Source: Anaeromyces robustus (lineage: Eukaryota; Neocallimastigomycota; Neocallimastigomycetes; Neocallimastigales; Neocallimastigaceae). Taken from it: 45,427 nt of DNA. The position numbers were made by a program, and so were the translations under genes. The stretch spans positions 302,501 to 347,927 of the forward strand of contig MCFG01000018.1 of assembly GCA_002104895.1 (NCBI GenBank), in the 5' to 3' direction. Position 1 is the first letter of the stretch. Each line of letters starts with the position of its first letter. A model generated the notes under the pieces. It worked only from the letters and a program-made list of their open reading frames with translations, had not been told where the DNA came from and did not search any database. Shown here piece after piece: positions 19,998 to 32,169 of this stretch.

Positions 19998-20411
19998 CTT
20001 TTTTCTTTTCTGTAATTATTATTTACTTTCTCTGAAAATTTATTTGATAAAAAATTATTAAATAATGGCTTGCTAAAAAATAATTTGCGAGAAAACATTT
20101 TTTTTCCAGAAAATTTTATTTATATGTTTTTATAATAGAAAATGAAAAAAAAAGTAAATATTATTGATTTTGATATTTGTAAAAAAAGAGATAATAAAAT
20201 ATCAATAATTAAAATAAAAGACGAATATGTATTATTTTAGTTTCTTTTTTTTATTATTCTAGCTATGACTTAATAATAAAACAAATTGAGATGATAATTA
20301 AAATTTTTAATAATACATTGAGAATGATTATAATTATTATTATTATTTTTTTTTTAAAAAAAAAAAAGAAAGAAAGAAAAGAAAAGAAGAAAAAAAAAAT
20401 TTATTTATTTT

Positions 20412-20566
20412 ATCATTTTTGTACGTAATAATTATAAATATATAAAATGCATTGAAATTTTTTTTCTTTTTTTTTTATTTGGACATAATAATTATCAATA
20501 TTCAAAGCGCATCGATTTTTTTTTATTTGGACGTAAAATTATCAATGTTCAAAGTGCAAAGAATTT
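20412..20566 (-). promoter_or_regulatory. Three-copy upstream element of pseudogene B
   Basis: Inverted counterpart of the 6588-6745 array. The motifs read on the - strand include GCGCTTTGAATATTGATAATTATTATGTCC and a copy ending in ACGTCC. Position relative to the ATG is similar to copy A. Function is inferred only from conservation. Confidence 0.4.
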
Positions 20567-21401
20567 TTTTTTTTAGTAAATTATTTTTACATTTTTAATT
20601 GTGATCATAGATTTTTTAATTTATTTTTAATTAATTATTGGCCATTCTTTATTTTTTTTTTTAGAAAAAAATAATAATAATCATAGTTTGATTTTTATTT
20701 TTTAAAAAAAAATTAAAAAAAATTTAACTTTTAATAATAAAGTTTATTATTAAAATTTTATATAAAAAATATAAATAATAATGTATTATAAATACAAAAA
20801 TCACCTAGATTAATATATCGTTGAAAAATCAGATTTTTAATGGAATTAATAGTTTATTTTTTTTTTTTAAAGAAAAGAAAAAATATTATATTCATTGTTA
20901 TATATTCTACTCTTCAAGATGTAATAATCATATTTTTTTCACGATTATCATTTTATTTTAATTTAATAATTTTGAATAGTTTAATAAACTTTTTAATATT
21001 ATTTAAAATATATATATATTATGTATATACAAATAAGAAAATATATATTATATTATAAATTAAATTAATGTTATTATTTCTAATGCTATTAAAAGTACGC
21101 TGCTTGGGTAAACATATTACATTTAATGTATTTTTTTTATTAGTATTGAAAATAAAAATTTTATACTATATTTTTTTGTTCTATTCTATTTATAAGCATT
21201 CATTTATTTGTTAAAAAACAAAAATAAAACAAACAAAACAAAACATAGGAATGTATTTTTTCATAAATAAGCATAGACTATTAAAAAATATTTTTCAATA
21301 CTCGGAATTACTTTTTACATAAACCTGTTGTTCCAAGTTTTAACTTTCAATATAATATTGGTCATAAAATTTAAATTTACTTTTTTTTTTTTTTTTTTTT
21401 T

Positions 21402-21523
21402 ACAAGTTTTAATAGAACAAAGCCAAAAAAATACAAACTGAAAAGAATTTGTATAATTAGATTTTAATTAAAATAATTTAATTATTCTATTATTTTTTAT
21501 CTATTATATTTATTTTTTTTATA
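21402..21523. repeat. Single copy of the 121-bp block
   Basis: Starts ACAAGTTTTAATAGAACAAAG and ends before TATATAGATT. The same block occurs four times in tandem at 27880-28362 in unit C and is absent from the left flank of unit A. Confidence 0.8.
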
Positions 21524-21889
21524 TAGATTTTTTTTTTTTTGGTAAGAAAATTTATAATAATAATGTTATTAATCAATTGAATATAATATATATGTGAATA
21601 AATGAATGTTTAAGCTTTAAAAATATAGACTATAGAGTTTTATTTTTATTTATATATGGATTTTATTATTATTAAATAAAAAATTTTTTTTCTATTTATT
21701 ATGAACTTTTTTACTTTTTTTTTTATAAAAATTATTGTGTTTAATGAATTCATTAATTAGACCAATAATTAAATAATAATATACAACTATAGAATATATT
21801 TATATATTACAGTAGATAATATAAGCCGATTATTTATTTATAATCATTACTGACTGTAGATATAATATATTAATAGAATGTAATAATAA

Positions 21890-22382
21890 TTTTTTTTTTT
21901 TGTACAAAATCGTACATCATCTTTATTGAGTTTAAATATTAATATACATGAATCATAAAAAAAACACATAATAAAAAAAAAAATAGAAAACCAGTTAAAC
22001 ATTATAGATAATAATGAATAATACTGGAGGGTATATATAAAGTTGTATAATAATACGTAAAAACAATAAATCCATACTAGCTCTTAATTCTACATATAGA
22101 ATTAAAGTAAAATTGATCTATCCTATTCCACTTGGGTCAGTAATAGGATCGGCATTTGTCTTATTAGGCTGTCCTACTGTGATATCAGCATTGATGTTCC
22201 TTGGAGAGGTTGGTTTTGAATTTGTTAATTCTATCACTAAAACCATATTCTCTTCCACCAATTAAAAAAATATAAATTCGATACCTATTAACTATTTTTC
22301 TATTACCTAAAATATCTATATTACTTATACTATTAATTTTTCTATTCCAATTACTATTTTCATACCTATTTCCATTTTTCTA
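21890..22382 (-). mobile_element. Retroelement 3' end, copy with 147-bp internal deletion
   Basis: Reverse complement of 13709-14340, including the polyA tail (T-run 21890-21901) and AATAAA. It lacks the bases equivalent to 13868-14014 of copy A. The deletion is in frame, so ...DRIN joins directly to KFKTNL... Near the polyA site it has six extra bases (ATGATG) compared with copy A. It sits at the same place in the unit, so it was probably duplicated with it rather than inserted twice. Confidence 0.65.
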
Positions 22383-22812
22383 ATTTATTTTTTTAAATAA
22401 TGTGTATGTAAAATCTAATAATATTTCAAAAAAAAAAAAAATTTTTTTTTAATTCAATAATATTAATATTAATAATATATTATTAAATGTTTATCTTTAT
22501 TTTTTTATTTTAGAAATATTTTTTATTTTAGAGCGAGATATTATATATATATTCATAAAAACTTAAAAAAGAGAATTATCAATATTTATTATTGATAATT
22601 CCAAATATATAAAGGTATAAATATATATAAACAAAAATAAAAGTAAAATAAACAAAAATATTGTTTTGTTTTGTTTTGTTTTTTTTTTCAAAATTTAATA
22701 GTATTAACAAGATTATTATTGTTATTATTATCAATATTTATTTGATAATTCTAAATAGATAAAAGTTATAAAAGTATAAAACAAACAAACAAAAATAAAA
22801 GTAAAATCAAAA

Positions 22813-22845
<33 letters not shown>

Positions 22846-22851
22846 GTTATA

Positions 22852-22882
<31 letters not shown>

Positions 22883-22917
22883 CAAAATTTAAATTTAATA
22901 ATAATATTAACCTTGTT

Positions 22918-22925
22918 CATATTAC

Positions 22926-22970
<45 letters not shown>

Positions 22971-22976
22971 TATTAC

Positions 22977-23018
<42 letters not shown>

Positions 23019-23035
23019 TATTATTATTATTACTA

Positions 23036-23066
<31 letters not shown>

Positions 23067-23069
23067 TAC

Positions 23070-23124
<55 letters not shown>

Positions 23125-23125
23125 T
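22918..23125. repeat. Interrupted ATT array downstream of gene C
   Basis: About 205 bp of ATT with scattered ACT interruptions, in the same position as the arrays after genes A and B but shorter. Confidence 0.9.
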
Positions 23126-23232
23126 TAAATGTTTTTTTTTTATTATTTTATTTAAAGATACTATAATATATATAATATATATAAAGACTTAAAGTAAAAG
23201 AAAAAGAAAAAATTTTTTTTTTCTTATCCTAT

Positions 23233-24743
23233 TTATTTTGTTCCTTTTTTTATTTTATCATTCTTAAGTAGTTCTTTTGCTATTTTAATTTTATTTTTTT
23301 TACAAGAATATAATAAAGGAGTTTCACCATTAGGCATTTTAAATCTAATATCAGCATTATTTTCAATTAAAAGTTTAATGAGTTCAAGATTCTCTTGTTC
23401 AATAGCATACATCAATGGAACTTTATTTTCCTTATCGAATTGATTAGGATTACCTCCATTTGAAAGAACAATTTTAATAATGTTCAATAAATTATCTTGA
23501 GAAGAAGAAGAATTCATTTTTATTAAAGAAAATAATAAATTATTTCCATTTCCATCATTATCATCATTATCATCATTAATAATTTCATTGATATTAAAAT
23601 CTTTTGCTTTTGAAAGAATAGGTACACCATCTATAATATGATTATATTTAATTAAATACTGTAATGGAGTTAATCCATCTGGAGGATAGTTTGATTCATT
23701 TTCATATATGATAATAATAATTCTAATATTTCTAAATATTCTTTTGACAAATTTTTTAATGTATAGGAAATAGCTGTTTCACCTTTATTATCAGGAATAG
23801 TAATATCGGCTTTATTTTTTATTAATAATTTAGCACTTTTAAATTTTTTATTTTTAAGAGAAAATAATAATGGAGTGGAACCATCATTACATAATTCATT
23901 AATATCAAATTCATTTTCAATAAGTATATGAAGTAATTCTTCATTTTCATTTTTACATGCTAAATGTATTTCATTAAAATTATCTAGATTTTCTTCTTCT
24001 TCTTCTTCTTCTTCTTCTTCTTCTTCTTCTTCTTCTTCTTTTCCATTATAAATATTTTCTTTTTCTTTTTCTTTTTCAATATTAATATTTTCATTAATAC
24101 TATTTTTATTATTAATATTTAAATTTTTATTTTCAAAGTTGGTATTTTCATTTTCAATATTTTCATTGATATATGTATTATTACTATAACTACTACTACT
24201 ACTACTACTATTAATATTAATATTATTATTGTTATTATTATTATTATTGTTATTATTATTACTATTGTTATTATTATTATTATTATTATTATTGTTTTTA
24301 GCATTATCAATACTATTAGTATTAGTACTATCAGAAAAAGAGTAATGTACTGATTCATTATCAAGATCATTTTCTGATAATAAATTATCATTATTATCAA
24401 AACTATTTTCTGATAATAATTTATCATCATAATCATCATAATCATCATAATCATCATTAAAGGAACTATCTGATGATAATATCAAATCATCATCTTCATC
24501 ATCATCATCATAATCATTATTATTAATAATAATACTTTTAGAAAATTTATTAGAAATTTTTCCTGTTTGAAGATAATTACTAATATTATTAAAATTATCT
24601 TTAATATTTTTTGAGTTATTTTTATCCTTTTCATTATTTTCATCATTAGAATAATAAGGATCATGATTATATTCATTATAATTTTCTGTATAAGGAATAT
24701 TATATTTGTAATAATCATAATAATAATAATAATAATAATAATA

Positions 24744-24817
<74 letters not shown>

Positions 24818-26999
24818 CATTATTAGAATTATTTGCAAATGAATTAATAACATCTTTTATCTTTTGATAATTCAATTTATAATCTTCTTTTTCACTTTTT
24901 ATCAATTTTGATAATTCCTTGGATATTTCATAATACTTATTATCAATAATTTCGTTCGTTTATAGCAATCATTAAAGGAGTGTATCCATCTTTGTTTTTC
25001 ATATTTATATTTTTCTCAGTAATTAACTTTGGAATAACTTCATTTAAATTATTTTCACAAGCAATATGAAGTGCAGTAGATTGATTTTTATTAACTAAAT
25101 CTTTATTAGCACTTTTTTCAATAAACAAATCCATGAATTCAGATAAATTTTCATATTTCATTATTGTCATCATTAATGGTGTATTACCATTTTTATCTGT
25201 TGTATTTATATCTAAATTATATTTACTGGATAACAAAGATTTAATACATTTATAATTTCTTTCGTTTATAGCAATCATTAAAGGAGTGTACTCATTTTTG
25301 TTTTTCATATTTATATTTTTATCAGTAATTAATTTAGGAATGATTTCATGTATATTATTTATACAAGCAACATGTAGTGCAGTATTATTGATTTTATTTG
25401 CTTTATTTTTATCAGCTCCTTTTTCAATAAGTAAATCAATGAATTTAAGTAAATTCTTCTTATTTAATATATCACTCATTGTATTAATTAATGGAGTATC
25501 ACCATCTTTATCAACAGTATTAACATTAATTTTATAATTACTAGATAATAATTTCTTAGCACATTCATAGTTTCTTCTAATAGCAGTTAACATTAAAGGA
25601 GTACTACCATTTTCATCTTTCATATCAAAATTTTTTTCAGTAATTAATTTTGGAATAATTTCATAATTATCAAACGAACAAGCAATATGAAGGGCAGTGT
25701 GACCCATATTATTAAATATATTCTTATCCGGATTATATTTTATTAATAAATCGATTAACTTTGTATCAGAAGTTTGAAGTTGACTAGCAATCATTAAAGG
25801 AGTATTTGATTCCATATTTTTAATATTAATAAAATTTTTATGAGTATCTAAAATATTTTTAATTTTTTCAAGATTTTTTTCTTTAATGAATTGAAATAAA
25901 TTTTTATCGTCAATCACTATAATCTCTTTTGGGTTATTTAGTATTTCTAGTTTAGGGTTTATTAAAAAAAAGTATTTAATTTTTTCTAGAATCTCTGTAC
26001 AGTTTAATTTAAGGGCAGTATATTTTAAATTTTTAAAAAATGTAGATTGATAAAATTCTTTTTCATTGTACAAACATTTAGATATGAAACATTTTATTAT
26101 TATTAAAGAGTTATTACACAAGACAATATTTTCATAACTTTCTGAACTTAAATTAGCAATAATTTTTCTTATGGATGTAAACTTTTGATTTTCAACGAAA
26201 TATATATCAAAAATAAGTATTAAAATATCCAGATGAACTTGTGAAGAATTTCTTAAAGTTTTATATACTAATATATCAATTATACTATTTTTTACTTTAG
26301 GTTTAGGTAGAAAATATTCTGGATCATAATTTAGTTTTTTATTTATATCAATATTATTCTGTAATAAAAGAATTAAACCATTATTAATATCACTTTCTCT
26401 AATTTCTAATAAATATGAAAGCAAATTATATTCATAGTTTTCATAAGTTATTGTACCATTTATATTAAATCCATATTTAATAAATAATTCTAAAATTTCA
26501 TAAAGTTCATTTTTCAAAAGATACATTAAATAACAAGTATATATTTCGGAATAACTATCGTCTTTTTGATATTGACTAAGTAAAAGGTCAATCATATTAT
26601 ATGAAATATTATATTTAATACATAAAGAAATCAAGTAAAAGTCTTTATTATATTCATTGTCAAAACTTTTAAGTATTTCAATTATATCTGTTTTACTTTT
26701 ATTATTTATTTCTTTCTGTAAATTTAGGATTTTATGTAAAACGATAATTCTTTTTTTTTATTTATATTATTATTTTTTTTTTATACGGATTAATAAAGAA
26801 AAAGAAATTTTTTAAATAAAAGATATTAATAAAAGGTTTAATGAATTTATTATTTTTATTTATTATACTAAAATATAATATTATATTATGAAGCTTACCT
26901 TTTTTCTTTTCTGTAACCATTATTTACTTTCTCTAAAATTTTATTTGATAAAAAATCATTAAGTGATGACTTGCTAAAAAATAACTTGTGAAAAAGCAT
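23233..26999 (-). pseudogene. Giant ankyrin-repeat gene, copy C, with internal deletion and frameshift
   Basis: Start ATG at 26999-26997 (MLFHKLFFSK), exon 1 26999-26899, intron 26898-26750, exon 2 from 26749, TAA at 23235-23233. The N-terminal region and the first ankyrin super-repeats are uninterrupted down to a stop at 24945-24943. There the sequence jumps from a point equivalent to 9263-9270 of copy A to 10795-10802. Both sites share GAAATTAT, and 1,532 bp are missing, which changes frame. The Asn/Asp/Glu low-complexity region then follows in frame to about 23690, where one C of CC is lost (CAAACTATCC against CAAACCTATCC in A), shifting the frame again before the last ankyrin repeats. The first open part could still make an N-terminal ankyrin protein of about 600 aa. 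Confidence 0.75.
26750..26898 (-). other. Phase-2 intron of ankyrin pseudogene C
   Basis: Donor AG|GTAAGC, acceptor AAAAAG|AATTATCG, 149 nt. The exon-2 frame is restored as in the other copies (VLHKILNLQKE follows). Confidence 0.65.
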
Positions 27000-27319
27000 T
27001 TTTTTTTTCCAGATAATTTTATTTATATGTTCTTATAATAGAAAATGAAAAAAAAGTAATAACTATTGATTTTAATATTTGTAAAAAAGAGATAATAAAA
27101 TATCGATAATTAAAATAAAGGACGACTATGTATTATTTTAGTTTCTTTGTTATATTATTCTAGCTATGACTTAATAATAAAACAAATTGAGATGATAATT
27201 AAAATTTTTAATATTACATTGAGAATGATTATAATTATTATTATTATTTTTTTTTAAAAAAAAAAAAGAAAGAAAGAAAAGAGAAAAAGAAAAAAAAAAA
27301 GATGATTTATTTATTTTAT

Positions 27320-27475
27320 CATTTTTGTACGTAATAATTATAAATATATAAAATGCATTGAAATTTTTTTTTCTTTTTTTTTATTTGGACATAATAATTA
27401 TCAATATTCAAAGCGCATCGATTTTTTTATTATTTGGACATAATAATTATCAATATTCAAAGTGCATAGAATTTT
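27320..27475 (-). promoter_or_regulatory. Three-copy upstream element of pseudogene C
   Basis: Inverted counterpart of 6588-6745 and 20412-20566; the core GTCCAAATAA and GCGCTTTGAATATTGATAATT can be read on the - strand. It survives here although the sequence just beyond it has been deleted. Confidence 0.4.
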
Positions 27476-27847
27476 TTTTTTATGGAATTAATAGTTTATT
27501 TTTTTTTTTAAAAAAAAATAAACTATTAAATTATTGTTATTATTTCTAATATTTTTAAAAGTACGCTGCTTGGGTAAACATATTACATTTAATGTATTTT
27601 TTTTTTTTTTTTGTATTTAAAATGAAAATTTTATACTATATTTTTTTAGTTCTATTCTATTTATAAGCATTCATTTATTTGTTAAAAAACAAAAATAAAA
27701 TAAACAAAACAAAACAAAAACATAGCAATGTATTTTTTCATAAATAAGCATAGAGTATTAAAAATATTTTTCAATACTCGGAATTACTTTTTACATAAAG
27801 CTGTTCCAAGTTTTAATTTTCAATTTAATATTGGTCATAGATTTTAA

Positions 27848-27879
<32 letters not shown>

Positions 27880-28362
27880 ACAAGTTTTAAAAGAACAAAA
27901 CCAAAAAAAATACAAACTGAAACGAATTTGTATAATTAGATTTTAATTAAAATAATTTAATTATTCTATTATTTTTTATCTATTATGTTTATTTTTTTTA
28001 CAAGTTTTAAAAGAACAAAGCCAAAAAAAATACAAACTGAAACGAATTTGTATAATTAGATTTTAATTAAAATAATTTAATTATTCTATTATTTTTTATC
28101 TATTATGTTTATTTTTTTTTACAAGTTTTAAAAGAACAAAGCCAAAAAAAATACAAACTGAAACGAATTTGTATAATTAGATTTTAATTAAAATAATTTA
28201 ATTATTCTATTATTTTTTATCTATTATATTTATTTTTTTTTACAAGTTTTAATAGAACAAAGCCAAAAAAAATACAAACTGAAACGAATTTGTATAATTA
28301 GATTTTAATTAAAATAATTTAATTATTCTATTATTTTTATCTATTATATTTATTTTTTTTTA
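27880..28362. repeat. Four tandem copies of a 121-bp block
   Basis: Copies begin with ACAAGTTTTAA at 27880, 28000, 28121 and 28242 (periods 120, 121, 121) and are nearly identical. Each contains AGAACAAAGCCAAAAAAAAT and ACTGAAACGAATTTGTATAA. Unit B has one copy, so this is a recent local expansion about 880 bp upstream of gene C. Confidence 0.9.
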
Positions 28363-28665
28363 TATAGATTTTTTTTTTTTGGTCAGAAAATTTATAATAA
28401 TAATGTTATTAATTAATTGAATATAATATATATGAATAATTGAATGTTTTTTTTAAGTTTTATTTTATTTTTAAAAATATAGACTATAGAGTTTTATTTT
28501 TATTTATATATGGAATTTATTATTATTAAATAAAAAAATTTTTTTTTATTTATTATGAACTTTTTTTACTTTTTTTTTATAAAAATTATTGTGTTTAATG
28601 AATTCATTAATTAGACCAATAATTAAATAATAATATACAACTATAGAATATATTTATATATATAT

Positions 28666-29370
28666 ATGTATTTTTTTTAAGATATCTTTGATTTCTAAAA
28701 ATTAATTATCATATTAACGAATTCATTGAGGGGTATTATTCCTTATTCATTATTAGTTTTTTTATGTATTGACAATTTTATATTATTATAAGTATATGAA
28801 TAATACCCCTCAATTAATTCAATTAATTCGTTATAATATAAAATATCAATACATAGTTGAAAGGTAACAAATAAAATTAATTTAAAGTATCATCAAAATC
28901 TTTTTTTAGATAGCCTAACCTATTGAAATTTAGTATTTCATATTTTTTATTTTTTTCTTTTTTTTTTTAAAAAAATCTAAATATTGATGAAAGATTACAG
29001 ATGATTATTGATTATTGGTTTGTATTTGCGAAGAAATGTAAAAAAAATTTTTTTTAAACTATAATTAATTATAATTTAGCTATATATGGAAAGTCAAATA
29101 TTAATAAATGAAAATAAATAAATAAAAAATAATAATAATTAAATGATAAATTTTATTCTTTCTTTTTTTTTTTTTTTTTTCCTTTTTACTTTTCATTGTT
29201 TTATTGTTTTGCTTAACGTTTTTATCTTTATATCAAATATTATATAAAGTAAGTAATTGTATTGAAGTTAATATAATATTATATAAAGTAATATTAATAT
29301 TTTTATATATATTTATTTTTCCATATTTTTATTTATTATTTTATATATTCGTGTAACCAATAGATAAAGG
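28666..29370. other. Intergenic region between the ankyrin cluster and the F-box gene
   Basis: A/T-rich, no open frame of note. It contains the 16-bp inverted repeat at 28726-28813 and a polyT tract near 29165. The F-box promoter should lie here, but no clear TATA box or other motif stands out. Confidence 0.6.
28726..28813. repeat. 16-bp perfect inverted repeat with GGGG/CCCC core
   Basis: TTGAGGGGTATTATTC at 28726-28741 is exactly complementary to 28798-28813, with 56 nt between. Outer flanks are also partly complementary (AACGAATT on the left, AATTCGTT on the right). The G/C-rich core is exceptional in this DNA. Possible miniature transposon ends or an RNA hairpin; no target-site duplication is evident. 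Confidence 0.7.
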
Positions 29371-29711
29371 ATGACCAAAACATTTATATCAGAAATTTTA
29401 GCAAAAATATTTATCAATTGTGATAAAGAAACATTAAATAATGTAAATGTTGTATGTAAACAGTGGCATGCAATAATAAATCAAGGTATTTAAATATTTA
29501 TTTTATTACAGTAATCATAAATATTATTTTTTATTAAACAATTTTTTTTTTTTAATAAAAAAAAATTTTATTAAAAACAAATTTCAAAATTTGTGAAATT
29601 TACATTTTGAAATTAAATTCCTTTTTTTTTTTTTGTATATTATATATTTATTTATTATTATTATTTTTATAAAAATTTAAAATATAATTATAGTAATATA
29701 AATAATAAAAA

Positions 29712-29748
<37 letters not shown>

Positions 29749-32069
29749 AATACACTTATAATTTATAACTAATTACAATAATTAACAATTATTTATTTAT
29801 TCTATTATATATATGTTTTTTTATTGAAATAAATTAACAATTCGTATAAAATATCTTTATAATATGCTAAACTTTTTTTTATTTTATTTTATTTTTTTTA
29901 TTTATATGTTTATTTATTTTTTCTTAAATAAATATATTATATATATATATATATTATATAATACAAAAGATTCTTTTTGGAAACAATATTATTTATGGAA
30001 TTATTCAAACCAAAAGTCCTTAAATATTCTTGTAGATAATTTACCTAATCATAACTATGTAAATTTATGTAAATATAAATTAGAAGGTAAAAAACAATTA
30101 ATTACTAATATTGAAGCTGAAGATAAAAAGTTTTTTCCAATTTTCAATTTAAATGACTATAACATTCGTTTATCAGGGTAAAGTATTTTGACATAGAATT
30201 TTTAATTCAATATATTAATATTATAATAATTATAATTCATAAATAATAATAAATAGTAATAAATAATATATATATAATATATAATAAAGAATTATTAGAG
30301 TTTAATAATATATAGAATAGTAGTATTTGTAATAGTTAAAAAAGAATAAATGATATTTTACTAATATATTTTAAATATAAAAAATGTATTATTCATTAAT
30401 ATATATTGTTATTTTTTTATTATTTTTTTCTTTATAAATTATACCTATTATATTATATTATATTATATTATATTGTATAATAAAATAACTATAATAATTA
30501 TATAATAATAAATCTACTACTCTTTTTTATTATTTTTATTCTTCTTCTTATTCTTCTTCCAAAATATATATATATATATATATTTAATATATAGTGTAAG
30601 TGCTTTATCAACGAAAAATGAAATTAGTATTAAACATGATTGTATGGCCTGGCTTCATAAAGAAACCAATAGTATTAAATTTTTAGAATATAAAAATCCA
30701 AATAAAATTAAAGAATTTAATGCAGGAACAGATCCTTTTAAAAAAATAGATATTATGAATAATTTAATTGTAGGGATATCGGATTCCCATAGTTATCTTG
30801 GTTACACTATTCATATTTTTTCATTGGATGATAGATATCAAGATTTACATTTACAATTACGAATTCAATCTGAAATTGAAAATGGTAAACTTAATTATGT
30901 CGATAGTTTTATATCGGATAATTTAATTATTATGGTAACTTCCGAAACATGTAATAAACCTCCAATTTTTGTAGCAGGAAGAGGATGGGTTAATCCATTA
31001 GAAGATAATTATACGACCATGATTTGGGATCTTAATCGATTAATTCAAACTTTAAATTCAAAAAATTCAATATTCTATAATGAAAAAAACAAAATACAAA
31101 ATAAAGAAGAATTATTTATGGATAAATATCAAGGATTATATGATAAAATAAATCATATAAAAATTCCAGGAGTATATAATACCAATTATATTAGTTGTTG
31201 TTCATTTCAACAACAAACGTTTACTACTACTACTGAAAATAATAATAATAGTAATGATAATAGTAATAATGAAATTGAACAAAAATTTGGAAAGAATTAT
31301 TATTATATCATATGTAATGGTGAATATGGAGGAGGAGATGGAGAATCTGGTAAAACGATACGAATAGATATTTTAGATGAAAATTTAAAAATTGAAGATA
31401 CACGAATTTATGAAAAAGAAATTCAAGAATTTTATAATATTTTTAATTGGTCTTATATTTGTCCTGATGGTACAATAGTTATTTATTGTGATCGATCTTT
31501 ATTTTTAACCTCAATTCATCATTTTGAAAAAAAGATAAAAATTGATTTAAAACGTCGTTTCACTGTTTTAAATATTGTAATTTTTTTTTTTTATTATTAT
31601 TTATTATTATTATTATTTTATTTTATTTTATTTTATTTTATTTGGTTTAGTTTAATTATAATTTATTATAATTTATTATTATTTTATTTTATTTTATTTT
31701 ATTTTATTTTAATTTTTTATTTTTTTAAATAATATAATATAAATATTATTAATTCATTGAAATACTTAAAAAAAAAATTTTTTTATATATAAATATATAT
31801 ATTAATATATAAAAAAGATGCATACCCATGATTTATTATATGTTTTATATCGACATTATGCTTTTGCACGAGAAATTATTACTTTAGCTATTATTGATAC
31901 CTCTGATCTTAAAAATGCTAAAGATGAGATACCCGTAAAACATATTAAACTTTATGAATATGATTTTGGAACGGTAGTTTATAATCGATTTATTGATACT
32001 GGTATTATTCATTATAATTCTAAAACAAATCAAATTATTTTTAGTCCATTTTCAAAAGTTTTTTGTTGA
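29371..32069 (+). CDS. F-box protein, four exons, 518 aa
   Basis: Exons 29371-29485, 29970-30177, 30595-31576 and 31818-32069 join in phase (phases 1, 2, 0) to one frame ending TGA. Exon 1 plus the start of exon 2 encode an F-box-like segment: FISEILAKIF, then NNVNVVCKQWHAIIN, then SFWKQYYLW (residues about 5-50). F-boxes of this kind bind Skp1 in SCF ubiquitin ligases, the rest of the protein choosing the substrate. The remainder has alternating beta-type segments and one WD-like TTMIWDLN (about residue 250), so a propeller-like substrate domain is possible but not proven. A short Asn/Ser insert is near residue 325. Introns are 484, 417 and 241 nt. Donors are GTATTT, GTAAAG and GTAATT; two acceptors are AAG and one is TAG. 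Exon 4 starts with an ATG codon by chance of phase. The substrate is unknown. Confidence 0.75.
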
Positions 32070-32169
32070 TAATAATGAATAATATTCATTTTTCATTTTA
32101 AAAAAAACAAAGAAAGAAAGAAAAAAAAAATGTAAAAAAAAAAAGAAAAAAGAAAAATAAATTAAATAA
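32070..32169. other. Downstream flank of the F-box gene
   Basis: A short A-rich stretch between the F-box stop codon and the AAAAT array. No canonical AATAAA signal can be singled out because the sequence is so A-rich. Confidence 0.4.

Larger units (their letters stand above)
21786..28665 (-). repeat. Ankyrin-gene repeat unit C (- orientation)
   Basis: Same order as units A and B, with the retroelement 3' end at 21890-22382 and the ankyrin pseudogene at 23233-26999. The upstream region lacks several hundred bp present in A and B: near 27480 the sequence jumps from the three-copy element to TGGAATTAATAG and soon to AAAAGTACGCTGC. Similarity to unit B's upstream flank ends near 28660, where C continues with TATATATATATG while B continues with ACAGTAGATAATATAAGCC. 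Confidence 0.75.

Noticed and set aside
19756-21058. Open frames 19756-19977 and 20840-21058 on the + strand
   Set aside because: They lie antisense to the first intron and in the upstream region of pseudogene B; hydrophobic A/T-derived composition.
27880-28362. CRISPR-like array
   Set aside because: The 121-bp units are contiguous with no unique spacers, and the genome is eukaryotic.
29864-29969. N-terminal Phe/Tyr-rich part of the open frame at 29864-30181
   Set aside because: It reads intron DNA; the F-box model uses 29970 as exon start.
31577-31732. Phe/Tyr/Leu-rich C-terminal tail of the open frame at 30644-31732
   Set aside because: It is intron sequence (T-rich, after GTAATT); splicing to 31818 keeps the frame and gives normal protein sequence.
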